From the NCBI RefSeq assembly GCF_035762065.1, contig NZ_DASTPW010000051.1, forward strand, positions 1-64,000: a DNA stretch of 64,000 nucleotides, written 5' to 3'. Made by a program: the position numbers and the translations under genes. Within the stretch, counting starts at the first letter, position 1, and the number at the start of each line of letters is the position of its first letter. This document shows, in pieces, positions 52,536-63,510 of the stretch. The notes below the pieces were generated by a model. That model worked only from the letters and a program-made list of their open reading frames with translations, searched no databases and had not been told where the DNA came from. This stretch comes from Methylibium sp035762065. Its GTDB lineage: Bacteria > Pseudomonadota > Gammaproteobacteria > Burkholderiales > Burkholderiaceae_C.

Positions 52536-53471
52536 TCAGCGCAGGCCGCTGCCCGCAAGCAGCCGCGCCGCCGGCGGCCATGCGGCCGAGCGCACCGCGT
52601 GTTCCGGCTGGCCGGTGTGGCGCGCGAGCGGCGGATTCAGCGGCCGGCCGTCGCGGCCGATCAGGCTCAGCACCAGCGGCTCGGTGGCCTTGCTGCCGCG
52701 GCGCTTGACGACCGCGATCTCCCCGCTGGCCAGCTTCACGTAGCTGCCCGGCGGATAGATGCCCAGCGCCTTGAGCAGCGCGGCGCCGAGCTCGTCGGGC
52801 CGGCCGTCGGCGCCGAGGCAGGTGCTGCGGGCCGCTTCCACCGCGGGCATCGCCCCGCGCGCCTGCCGGGCGCTCAGCTTGGCGGTGAAGACGTCGGCGC
52901 GATGCAGCAGCGTGGCCAGGCGCCGTGCGGGCTCCAGCTCGCCCGGCACCGCTTCGGCCGGCAGTTCCTCGTGGTGGCGCGCGACGACCTCGAGCCACAG
53001 CGCGTCGTCCACGCCGGCCTCGCGCAGCAGCGCGACGCTCGCCTGCGGGTGCTGCTGCACCGCGAGCCGCTGTTCGACGGTGGGCGTGCGCTCGCGGAAA
53101 TTGAGCTCGTCCTGGAGCGCGGCCATGCCGAGGTTCATCGTCAGCGCCGCGCGCATCAACAGCGTCGCCTCCGCCTCGGGCCAGCCCAGTTCCACGCAGG
53201 CGAGCCGCACGACGACGCCGCAGTACAGCGCGTGGCGGCTGCTGTAGGCATCGAGGTTGCGCTGCGCGTCCTGCGCCAGCAGGTAGAGCACCGCGTCGAG
53301 GTCGCGCAGCGTGACGGCCTCGGCGCGGCGCACGACGGCCTCGAGCTCCTCGGCCCAGCGGCTGGCGAAGGCGCCGGGCGCCACCAGCTGCGCGATGCGG
53401 CGCTGCAGCTCGGACAGTTGGGCCCCGAGCGGGCCTTCGGTGGCAGCGGTGGAAACGGCGGCAGCGGCCAT
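52536..53471 (-). CDS. Degenerate HD-GYP-like protein
   Basis: 311 residues. The middle resembles an HD-GYP phosphodiesterase: a helix SSRHALYCGVVVRLA, then RAALTMNLGMAAL where HDIGK should be, then VVARHHEELPAEAVPG in place of HHExxDGxGYP, and HRADVFTAKLSAR like the usual DxxDALT-R. The HD pair and GYP are lost, so catalysis is doubtful. The C-terminal region (about 235-311, YPPGSYVKLASGEIAVVKRR) matches the tail of such proteins. It may bind rather than hydrolyse a cyclic dinucleotide. Confidence 0.8.
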   Translation of the reverse strand: MAAAAVSTAATEGPLGAQLSELQRRIAQLVAPGAFASRWAEELEAVVRRAEAVTLRDLDAVLYLLAQDAQRNLDAYSSRHALYCGVVVRLACVELGWPEAEATLLMRAALTMNLGMAALQDELNFRERTPTVEQRLAVQQHPQASVALLREAGVDDALWLEVVARHHEELPAEAVPGELEPARRLATLLHRADVFTAKLSARQARGAMPAVEAARSTCLGADGRPDELGAALLKALGIYPPGSYVKLASGEIAVVKRRGSKATEPLVLSLIGRDGRPLNPPLARHTGQPEHAVRSAAWPPAARLLAGSGLR

Positions 53472-53590
53472 GGGACAACGACTCCGGCGACGAGGCATCG
53501 CCCGGCAGGCGGCCGGGCGAGCGACCCACGGGTTGTCGGCCGCCGCGGCCGCGACTTGAGCGCGAGCGGCCCACCGCCGCGTCGACGCCC

Positions 53591-54097
53591 CTAGAAGGTG
53601 CTCGCGCCCTCCTCGCGCTCGCCGAGCGCGAGCAGCAGGTCGATCTCGAGCGCGGCGTTCTTCGGCAGCTGGTAGACGCCGGTGGTCGTGCGGGTGTGGC
53701 CGCCGGCCGCTTCGCCGAACAGTTCGTACAGCACGTCGGAAGCCGCGTCGGCCACCTCGCTGTGCTCGGTGAAGTTCGGCGCGCTCTGGATGTGCACCGT
53801 CATGCGCAGCATCTGCGACACGCGCAGCATCGAGCCGGCGTGCTGCCGCACGATCGCGAGCGCGCGCAGCACGCTGATGCGCGCCGCCCGCCGCGCCTCC
53901 TCGAACGACACCTCGGCGCCGACGCGCCCGGCCACCGCGACGGCGCCACGCAGCCGCGGGATCTGGCCGCTGACGTACAGCAGCCCGTCGTGCTCGACCG
54001 CGAGTTCGTAACGCGGCACCGCGCGCAGTTGCTGGGTCAGGTCGACGCCGATGTCGGCGCAGAGTTTCTTGAAGGTCAGGTCGCGTTGGCTGCTCAT
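53591..54097 (-). CDS. RidA/YjgF family protein
   Basis: 168 residues, longer than canonical RidA (about 128). Family blocks are YVSGQIPRLRGAVAVAGRVG, the AALRALAIVRQHAG-type helix, and FGEAAGGHTRTTTGVYQLPK, which replaces the normal RxxV active-site strand. Related proteins hydrolyse enamines or imines; the altered motif leaves activity open. The start overlaps the stop of the GNAT part upstream (ATGA). Confidence 0.87.
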   Translation of the reverse strand: MSSQRDLTFKKLCADIGVDLTQQLRAVPRYELAVEHDGLLYVSGQIPRLRGAVAVAGRVGAEVSFEEARRAARISVLRALAIVRQHAGSMLRVSQMLRMTVHIQSAPNFTEHSEVADAASDVLYELFGEAAGGHTRTTTGVYQLPKNAALEIDLLLALGEREEGASTF

Positions 54098-54992
54098 CGT
54101 GGTTCTCCCTGGACGCATCCATCGAGCTTGCGCCGCATCTCGACGTGCGGGATGCCGGCTTCGTCGAACACCGCGCCGTGGGGCGCGAACCCGGCGCGGG
54201 CATAGAACTTCTGCGCGGATGTCTGGGCGTCGAGCCGTGCTTCGCGGTCGCCGCGCTCGCGCGCGATTTGCAGCAGGCGATCCAGCACCGCACGGCCAAC
54301 GCCGCTGCCGCGCATCGCCTGGCACACCGCGAGCCGGCCGATGCGCGCGATCTTCTGCGAGACGTCAGCGGGTTCGGGCGCGAGCAGCCGGCCGGTCGCC
54401 AGCGGCATGCCGAGCCGGTTGAACGCGACCGCATGCAGCGCCTCGGCGTCGGCCGCGTCCCATTCGAGTTCGGCCGGGATGCGCTGTTCCTCGACGAAGA
54501 CCGCGTTGCGCAGCGCGCTGGCGCCATCCGCAACTCGGCCCAGGGGCCGCACTTCAGCTCGACCAGCGTCTCGCCGCGCTCGTGGGCCTCGAGCACCTCG
54601 CGCAGCGCCGGCGGCACCGGCTTGCTTTTCTGCGTGGCCGGATCGGCGAACACGTAGATCAGCTCGCCGCTCACCAGCAGTTCGTCCTGGCGGAACACCG
54701 CGCCTTGCATCAGGATGGAGCTCGAGCCGATGCGCTCGCAGCGCATGCCCACGTCGAGCAGGTCGTCGTAGCGGGCCGAGGCGCGGTATTCGAGCGTCGC
54801 CTTCTTCACGTAGAGGTCGCCCCCGAGCTGGTGCATCGTGTCGGCATAGGGCAAGGCCAGCGCGCGCCAGTAATCGGCGAACGAGGTGTCGAGATACATC
54901 AGGTAGTGGCCGTTGAAGACGATCTTCTGCAGGTCCACCTCGGCCCAGCGCACGCGCAGGCGGTGCAGGTGGCGGAAGGCTTCGCGTTTCAT
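54094..54992 (-). pseudogene. Acyl-CoA thioesterase-GNAT fusion broken by a frameshift
   Basis: The first half (from 54992) is a YbgC/FadM-like hot-dog thioesterase: LRVRWAEVDLQKIVFNGHYL, then YLDTSFADYWRALALPY. Its frame reaches LVELKCGPWAELR near 54530 and then turns into meaningless Arg/Ser-rich sequence. Exactly there a second frame becomes coding for a GNAT acetyltransferase (DGASALRNAVFVEEQRIPAE, GRLAVCQAMRGSGVGRAVLD) and ends at 54094, overlapping the RidA-family start. Burkholderiales relatives have the two domains in one protein. Loss of one base between about 54526 and 54533 explains the break. A sequencing error is possible. No slippery heptamer is present, so programmed shifting is unlikely. 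Confidence 0.75.
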
Positions 54993-55068
54993 CGGCAGAC
55001 CTCGGCGTTCGCGTGAGGCGGCAAGTTTCGTCGAAGGCCGATCGCCGTCGGACGTCGCGGCCGGGGTG

Positions 55069-56010
55069 TCAGGCGAAGGCCGCCTTCAACGCCGCGCCGG
55101 CGGCGGCATGCAGCTCGCGCGCCTCCGGGATGGCGCGGCCCATCTTGATGAAGTCGTGCACCACCCCGCGCCAAATGCGCAGGTCGACGGGCACGCCGGC
55201 CGCGCGCAGCGCATCGGCGTAGGCGACGCCTTCGTCGACCAGCGGGTCGATCTCGGCCAGGCCGATCCAGGCCGGTGCGACACCCGCGTGATCCGGCGCG
55301 AGCAGCGGCGCGAAGCGCCATTCGCCACGGGCCTCGGGCGCAAGGTAGTGGCCGAAGAACCAGTCGATCAGCTCGCTCGACAACATGCCGGCGTGCGCGT
55401 GGCGGCGGTGCGAGTCGCTGTCCTGGCGCGCGGCGACGCCGGGGTAGATCAGCAGTTGCAGTGCAAGCCGCATGCCGGCGTCGCGCGCCATCAAGGCGCC
55501 GACGGCGGCGAGCGTGCCGCCCGCGCTGTCGCCGCCGATCGCGATCGCGTCGTTGCGCAGGCCCAGCGTGCGCGCGTTCGCGTGCAGCCACAGCAGCGCG
55601 TCCCAGGCGTCGTTCACCGCGGTGGGGAAGCGATGCTCGGGCGCGAGGCGGTAGTCGATCGCGAGCACCGCGGCGCCGCTGGCGAGCGCGAACTGGCGGC
55701 ACAGGCTGTCGTGGCTTTCGAGGCTGCCGATCACGAAGCCGCCGCCGTGGAAGTACAGCAGCGCGGAAAGCGGCGCGCCGACGCCCGGCGCGTACAGGCG
55801 CGCACGCAGCCGGTGGCCGTCGCGTGCCGGGATCGCGAGGTTCTCGACACGCGCCAGCGGCGCGCGCGGCAGGTCGAGCAGTTCGGCACCGAGCTCGTAG
55901 CCCAGCCGTGCGGCCTCGACCGGCATGTGGTGCATCGGCAGGCGCGCGGCGCGGCGCATGCGGTCGAGCACGCCGCGCATCGCAGGGGTCAACTCGTCGA
56001 GCGGCGGCAT
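55069..56010 (-). CDS. Alpha/beta hydrolase, HSL-type esterase
   Basis: 313 residues. The oxyanion-hole motif YFHGGGFVIGSLESHD and nucleophile elbow GGDSAGGTLA define the hormone-sensitive-lipase family. The catalytic Asp is in AEIDPLVDEG and the His in VVHDFIKM. It has no signal peptide. Short-chain esters are usual substrates; the natural one is unknown. It is followed downstream on the same strand, after 76 bp, by the thioesterase-GNAT locus. Confidence 0.92.
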   Translation of the reverse strand: MPPLDELTPAMRGVLDRMRRAARLPMHHMPVEAARLGYELGAELLDLPRAPLARVENLAIPARDGHRLRARLYAPGVGAPLSALLYFHGGGFVIGSLESHDSLCRQFALASGAAVLAIDYRLAPEHRFPTAVNDAWDALLWLHANARTLGLRNDAIAIGGDSAGGTLAAVGALMARDAGMRLALQLLIYPGVAARQDSDSHRRHAHAGMLSSELIDWFFGHYLAPEARGEWRFAPLLAPDHAGVAPAWIGLAEIDPLVDEGVAYADALRAAGVPVDLRIWRGVVHDFIKMGRAIPEARELHAAAGAALKAAFA

Positions 56011-56102
56011 GTTCGGCAGGCAGCGAAAGGCGACGGTGAACGGGGTGACCGGAGGGGGCGGCGAGCATACTGGCCCGGCCGTTTCGCTCCTGCGCTACCC
56101 CC

Positions 56103-57239
56103 ATGGCCAGCATCTTCTATCTGACGCAGATCCAGTTCGATTTCGGCGCGGTGCGCGAACTCGCGGCCGAGTGCTCCCGCGTCGGCATCGCGCGGCCGCT
56201 GGTCGTCACCGACGTCGGCGTGCGCGCGGCCGGTGTGCTGCAGAAGGCGCTGGATGCGCTGAAGGACCTGCCGGTCGCGGTGTTCGACCAGACGCCGTCG
56301 AACCCGACCGAAGCCGCGGTGCGCGCGGCGCGTGCGGTCTGGCAGGCGCACGGAGCGGACGGCATCGTGGCGGTCGGCGGCGGCTCGAGCATCGATCTGG
56401 CGAAGGGCCTCGCGATTCTTGCGACGCACCCTGGCGAGCTGAAGACCTACGCGACCATCGAAGGCGGCTCCGCGAAGATCACCGGCGCGGTGGCGCCGAT
56501 CGTGGCGGTACCCACGACCGCCGGCACCGGCAGCGAAGTGGCGCGCGGCGCGATCGTGATCGTCGACGACCACCGCAAGCTCGGCTTCCACTCGTGGCAC
56601 CTGCTGCCCAAGGCGGCGATCTGCGACCCGGAGCTCACGCTCGGCCTGCCGGCCGGCCTGACCGCAGCGACCGGCATGGACGCGATCGCGCACTGCATGG
56701 AAACCTTCATGGCCGCGGCCTTCAACCCGCCGGCCGACGGCATCGCGCTCGACGGCCTCGAACGCGGCTGGGCGCACATCGAAAGCGCGACGCGCAATGG
56801 GCGGGACCGCGAAGCGCGCCGCCAGATGATGGCGGCGAGCATGCAGGGCGCGATGGCGTTCCAGAAGGGGCTGGGCTGCGTCCACTCGTTGAGCCACAGC
56901 CTCGGCGGCGTGAACCCGAAGCTGCACCACGGCACGCTCAACGCGATGTTCCTGCCCGCGGTCGTGCGTTTCAACGCCACGGCTGAAAGCGTGCGCGCCG
57001 ACAAGCGGCTCGAACGGATGGCGCGCGCGATGGGGCTGGGCTCGGCGGGCGACATCCCGCAGGCGATCGCCGACATGAACGCGCGCCTGGGCCTGCCGGG
57101 CGGCCTGGCGGCGATGGGCGTCGAGCCGGGCTGGGCCGAGCGCGTGGTCGACGGCGCGCTGGCCGACCATTGCCACAAGACCAACCCCCGTCTCGCGAGC
57201 GCGGACGACTACCGCGAGCTGCTCGCCAGCTCGATGTGA
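56103..57239 (+). CDS. Iron-containing alcohol dehydrogenase
   Basis: 378 residues of the group III (Fe-dependent) family. The NAD-binding GGGSSIDLAKG, VPTTAGTGSEVARGA and the metal-ligand motifs GMDAIAHCME and GCVHSLSHSLGG...NPKLHHGTLNA are intact. The substrate is not predictable: butanol, 4-hydroxybutyrate or maleylacetate-type substrates are options. It is divergent from the esterase gene and convergent with the patatin gene. Confidence 0.93.
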   Translation: MASIFYLTQIQFDFGAVRELAAECSRVGIARPLVVTDVGVRAAGVLQKALDALKDLPVAVFDQTPSNPTEAAVRAARAVWQAHGADGIVAVGGGSSIDLAKGLAILATHPGELKTYATIEGGSAKITGAVAPIVAVPTTAGTGSEVARGAIVIVDDHRKLGFHSWHLLPKAAICDPELTLGLPAGLTAATGMDAIAHCMETFMAAAFNPPADGIALDGLERGWAHIESATRNGRDREARRQMMAASMQGAMAFQKGLGCVHSLSHSLGGVNPKLHHGTLNAMFLPAVVRFNATAESVRADKRLERMARAMGLGSAGDIPQAIADMNARLGLPGGLAAMGVEPGWAERVVDGALADHCHKTNPRLASADDYRELLASSM

Positions 57240-57255
57240 AACGACGGCACCGTGC

Positions 57256-58341
57256 TCAGAGCGGATCGACGCGCAGGCCCGGGCCGGCGTCGATCGCCGC
57301 GGCCAGCTCGTCCGCCAGCCGCTCGCTTTCGCGCACGGCGCGGCTCCAGACGGCGATGCGCGCCGGCAGGTCGCTCGAGTAGCGCCTGAAGTCGGTGCGG
57401 TCGGGCAGCTTGGCGTTGGGCAGGCGCGCGATCCAGGCCGGATCGGGCGCGAGCACCACGACGTTGTCGAGGAAGGGTGTCGCGCGGTGCCGGCGGCGGT
57501 GCGACTTGTCGAGCCAGCCGGGCACCACTTCGCGCTGGAAATGCGGGTAGAGCACCAGGCCGGGCGCGACCGGCGCGTAGTTCCAGTGCAGGTGGTAATC
57601 GGTGATGCCGCCGTCCCAGTAGGCGCCGGGCGGCGCGCCGGGGATGTCGTGCACCGCCTTCAGCGCGAACGGGATCGAGCACGACGCCAGCAGCGACGGC
57701 CGGAAGTTGCCCGCATCCAGAGGCACGCGGCGGTGGCGCAGGTCGCCCAGGTCGAGCGGCAGCGGCTCGCTGCCCGAAGAGAACACGACCCGCTCGAGCC
57801 AGGCGCCCAGCGTCTTGCGGCTCACCGCGTTGCTGAGCCAGGCGCCGAGGTAGCCGGCCGGCGTGCGCCAGCGGCCTTCGCGGGCGAGCAGGTGTCGCCC
57901 CCGCGTCACGACGATGTGCAGGCGCCAGCGCGGGTGGGCCAGCAGCTTTTCGATGCGGCCGTCGAAGAAGTCGTGCAGCGCCTGGTCGAAGGTGCGCGAC
58001 ACCACCTCGGCGGTCGGCATCGCCCGGCCCGGCTCGAGCTCGTAGGTCTGGTGGATGTACTCGTGGCTCAGCCGCGCGAAGGCGGCACGCGGGTCGTCGA
58101 GCGCGGCGGTCGCCATGCGCCAGGCGCCGATCGAGGCGCCGACCAGGTGCAGCGGCTGCGGCGTGCGTGCGAGCCAGTCGGCGAACAGGAAGCGATCGAT
58201 CGCGCCGAGCACCAGCCCCTTCGGTCCGCCGGCGGCGCCGACGACCATCCGAACGTCCTCGGCCCGCAGCCCGCGCTCGGCCAGCACCGCCCGGGCAGCC
58301 GGTCCGGCATGGATGCGCAGCGCGTTCGTGGTGCTTGTCAT
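57256..58341 (-). CDS. Patatin-like phospholipase
   Basis: 361 residues. The nucleophile elbow is VGASIGAW (Ser in GxSxG), the oxyanion-hole segment GAAGGPKGLVLG precedes it, and the catalytic Asp lies in YWDGGITDYH. These form a Ser-Asp dyad lipase of the patatin type. There is no signal peptide. The HWNYAPVAPGLVLYPHF stretch after the Asp is shared by a bacterial subfamily. Substrate and role are unknown. Confidence 0.9.
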   Translation of the reverse strand: MTSTTNALRIHAGPAARAVLAERGLRAEDVRMVVGAAGGPKGLVLGAIDRFLFADWLARTPQPLHLVGASIGAWRMATAALDDPRAAFARLSHEYIHQTYELEPGRAMPTAEVVSRTFDQALHDFFDGRIEKLLAHPRWRLHIVVTRGRHLLAREGRWRTPAGYLGAWLSNAVSRKTLGAWLERVVFSSGSEPLPLDLGDLRHRRVPLDAGNFRPSLLASCSIPFALKAVHDIPGAPPGAYWDGGITDYHLHWNYAPVAPGLVLYPHFQREVVPGWLDKSHRRRHRATPFLDNVVVLAPDPAWIARLPNAKLPDRTDFRRYSSDLPARIAVWSRAVRESERLADELAAAIDAGPGLRVDPL

Positions 58342-58748
58342 CGCGCGATGCTAGGCGCGCGTTGGCATGCGGCCTGATGCCTGCGCGTCGGCCGCCTCCT
58401 ACAGCGGCCCAAGCGCGGAGCCGATCGTGAAAACCGAGCGACAGGCACAACATCTGCTCACCACACGGGCGCTCCAGGCGGCAACGCCGACTCGCCGGGC
58501 TGCTCGAATCCTCGTTTCCTCATCGTCGTTGCTCATCCATGCCTCCCGACGCCTCAGCGCGCCGATCCTCTGCCTGCGATCGGCATGACCGCAACCTTCG
58601 CCGGGCAACCGGCGAAGGCAACAATGCGCGACTGCGGCCTGCACCGTCCCGGTGCCGACGAGCCGCCCCTGAATCCCCGCTCGACCTCGACCGTTTGCCG
58701 GCCATCCGCCAGCAGCACGGCCCTTTCACCGGACATGCCTGACCCGAC
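58342..58748 (+). promoter_or_regulatory. opgH leader region with two perfect hairpins
   Basis: This 407-bp gap has no convincing gene. It holds GCCGATC/GATCGGC (58561-58567 with 58578-58584, 10-base loop) and CCTTCGCCGG/CCGGCGAAGG (58595-58604 with 58609-58618) closed by a GCAA loop, a GNRA-type tetraloop. Both lie 130 to 190 bp before opgH. They could be a leader RNA structure controlling opgH or an isolated terminator. No clear sigma-70 promoter was identified. Confidence 0.5.
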
Positions 58749-61013
58749 ATGGACCTCCGCCCTGCCCGTGACCTGATTCCCCAAGCGCTCGCCGAGCCCG
58801 CCGCGACGGCTCCGCGCGTGCAGCGCGCACCAATGCGTGCCCTGCCTTGGAGCGGCCTGCTGGCACGCGGCCTCGGCCGGGCGTCCGGCACGGCGCCGCT
58901 GCCGGCGCGGCCGGCACTGCGACGAACCTGGGAGGGCGTCGGCGCGCACCGCAGGCGCATCCTGCTGGTTTCGATGCTCGTCGCGACGGTGCTGGCCACC
59001 TGGGTGCTGGGCGCGACGCAGCAGGGCCAGCCATCCAACCCGGGGCGCTGGATCGGCGACGGCCTCTTCGCCGCGCTGTTCGCCTGGGTCTGCGGCGGTT
59101 TCCTGACCGCCGTCATGGGCTGGTGGAGCCTGCGCCGCGGCGATCCGAGCGCGCTCGATCCCAGCACGGTCGCGGGACGCCCGATCGAGGCGGACGCCCG
59201 CACCGCGGTCGTGATGCCGGTCTACAACGAGGACATGGCCAGCGTCTCGGCCTGCCTGCGCGCGACGATCGAATCGCTGTCGCGCGCCGGCGACTCCGAC
59301 CGTTTCGACTTCTTCATCCTTTCCGACAGCAAGTCGCCCGAACAGAAGCGCATCGAGCGCGACGCCTGGGGCGACCTGCGCGCCGCGCTGGCGGCCGACG
59401 GCTACGACGCGAGCCGCGTGCACATCCGCTGGCGCCTGCGCAGCGGCCGCAAGAAGGCCGGCAACGTCGCCGACTTCTGCCGCCGCTGGGGCGCGAGCTT
59501 CCGCTACATGGTGGTGCTCGACGCCGACAGCGTGATGAGCGGCGAGGCGCTGCTGAGCATGGTGCGGCTGATGGAGGCGCATCCGCGCGCCGGCATCATC
59601 CAGACGGCGCCGCGCAGCGTCGGCCTCGACTCGCTGCATGCCCGCCTCCAGCAGTTCGCCGGCCGGCTGACCGGCCCGCTGTTCGCCGCCGGCCTGCGCT
59701 ACTGGCAACTCGGCGACTCGCATTACTGGGGCCACAACGCGATCCTGCGCGTCGAGCCCTTCATGCAGCACTGCGCGCTCGCGCCGCTGCCGGGCAGCGG
59801 CGGTCTGTCGGGCGACATCCTCTCGCACGACTTCGTCGAAGCCGCACTGATGCGCCGCGCCGGCTACGAGGTCTGGCTGCTGCCCGACATGGACGGCAGC
59901 TACGAGCAGCCGCCGGCCCATCTGGTCGACGAACTGCAGCGCGACCGCCGCTGGTGCCAGGGCAACCTGCAGAACGCGCGGCTGATCACCGAGCCGGGCC
60001 TGGCGCCGGTGCACCGCGCGCTGTTCGTGGCCGGCGCGATGTCGTACGTCGCCTCGCCGCTGTGGCTGGGCTTCGTGCTGATCGGCCTGCTGCCGTGGGT
60101 CGCCGATGCCGGCATGGCCGCGGTCACTGGCCAAGGCACGGCGGATGCGCTGCCGCTGCCCGTGCTTGCGCTGTGGGCCAGCACGCTGGTGATGCTGTTG
60201 CTGCCGCGGGCGCTCGCAGTCGAGGCGGTGATTGCGCGCGGCGAAGCCGAGGGCTTCGGCGGGCGCTTCGCGCTGGTGCGCAGTGCGGCCCTCGAGGCGG
60301 TGATCGCCGCGCTGCAGGCGCCGGTGCGCATGCTCGCGCACAGCATCTTCGTGATCGGCGCCTTGACCGGCCTGAAGCTCGAGTGGCGCTCGCCGTCGCG
60401 CGAGGCGAAGGACATCGGCTGGCGCGAGGCGCTGCGCCGCTTCGGCGTCGGCGGCGTGCTCGCCTGCGGCGTGTTCGCGTGGTGGCTGGCCGGCGCGCCG
60501 GGCGAGGCTTGGAAGCTGCTCCCGCTGGCGCTCCCGTTGGCCATTGCGGTGCCGCTGGCGGTGTGGACGAGCCGGCCGTCGGTCGGCGCCGCATGGCGCC
60601 GCAGGGGCTGGCTGCTGACGCCCGAGGAAAGCCGGCCGCCTCAGGTGCTGCGTTCGGCGTGGCGGCATGCCGGTCGGGAGCGACCGCTGCTGCCGGCCTC
60701 GGCGCCAGCCGCGCTCGGCGGCGATGTTGCGATCGCGTCACGAACCGGGGCTGGCGCCGGCTGGGCCCAGCGCACGACGGTCGGCCTGGGCCTTGCGTTC
60801 GGCCTTGGCGCGATCGCACTGCCCGAGCAGGTCGCGCACGGCGGCCTGGGTCACGGCGAGATCGCCGCGATGAACATCGTGATGCAGGCCTCGAGCCCAT
60901 CGGCCGAGCCGCGCGTCGTCGCGCGCGGCACGCTGCCGCTGCGCCGCGTCGCCGCGCCGGCCCGCGCGACGACGACGCGCATGCCGGTCGCAGCCGACAG
61001 CCAGCGGATCTGA
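58749..61013 (+). CDS. opgH: Glucans biosynthesis glucosyltransferase OpgH
   Basis: 754 residues. It makes the beta-1,2-glucan backbone of osmoregulated periplasmic glucans from UDP-glucose. Membrane helices flank a GT2 domain with VVMPVYNEDM, the catalytic VLDADSVMSG (Asp258, Asp260), the acceptor-binding GDILSHDFVEAA and the RDRRW motif (398-402). About six further helices follow (430-620). The last 80 residues are low-complexity and less conserved. The start at 58749 has a weak ribosome site; ATG at 58833 is an alternative. It faces tex. Confidence 0.93.
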   Translation: MDLRPARDLIPQALAEPAATAPRVQRAPMRALPWSGLLARGLGRASGTAPLPARPALRRTWEGVGAHRRRILLVSMLVATVLATWVLGATQQGQPSNPGRWIGDGLFAALFAWVCGGFLTAVMGWWSLRRGDPSALDPSTVAGRPIEADARTAVVMPVYNEDMASVSACLRATIESLSRAGDSDRFDFFILSDSKSPEQKRIERDAWGDLRAALAADGYDASRVHIRWRLRSGRKKAGNVADFCRRWGASFRYMVVLDADSVMSGEALLSMVRLMEAHPRAGIIQTAPRSVGLDSLHARLQQFAGRLTGPLFAAGLRYWQLGDSHYWGHNAILRVEPFMQHCALAPLPGSGGLSGDILSHDFVEAALMRRAGYEVWLLPDMDGSYEQPPAHLVDELQRDRRWCQGNLQNARLITEPGLAPVHRALFVAGAMSYVASPLWLGFVLIGLLPWVADAGMAAVTGQGTADALPLPVLALWASTLVMLLLPRALAVEAVIARGEAEGFGGRFALVRSAALEAVIAALQAPVRMLAHSIFVIGALTGLKLEWRSPSREAKDIGWREALRRFGVGGVLACGVFAWWLAGAPGEAWKLLPLALPLAIAVPLAVWTSRPSVGAAWRRRGWLLTPEESRPPQVLRSAWRHAGRERPLLPASAPAALGGDVAIASRTGAGAGWAQRTTVGLGLAFGLGAIALPEQVAHGGLGHGEIAAMNIVMQASSPSAEPRVVARGTLPLRRVAAPARATTTRMPVAADSQRI

Positions 61014-61020
61014 ACCCGGC

Positions 61021-63420
<2,400 letters not shown>

Positions 63421-63510
63421 GCTTCGTCGTCGTCAGCACGGCCCCTTGCCGCGGGGCGCGCAGTGTGCCATCGGCCTTGCGCCGCTCCTTCGCGCGTATC
63501 GACCGCTCGC

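Noticed and set aside
54526..54533. Programmed frameshift in the thioesterase-GNAT gene
   Set aside because: No X XXY YYZ slippery sequence or stimulatory structure was seen at the junction; a lost base is simpler.
52536..54992. Single 818-codon frame joining the thioesterase to the HD-GYP-like protein
   Set aside because: The middle third is meaningless Arg/Ser-rich sequence antithetic to the GNAT and RidA-family frames; it stays open only through high GC.
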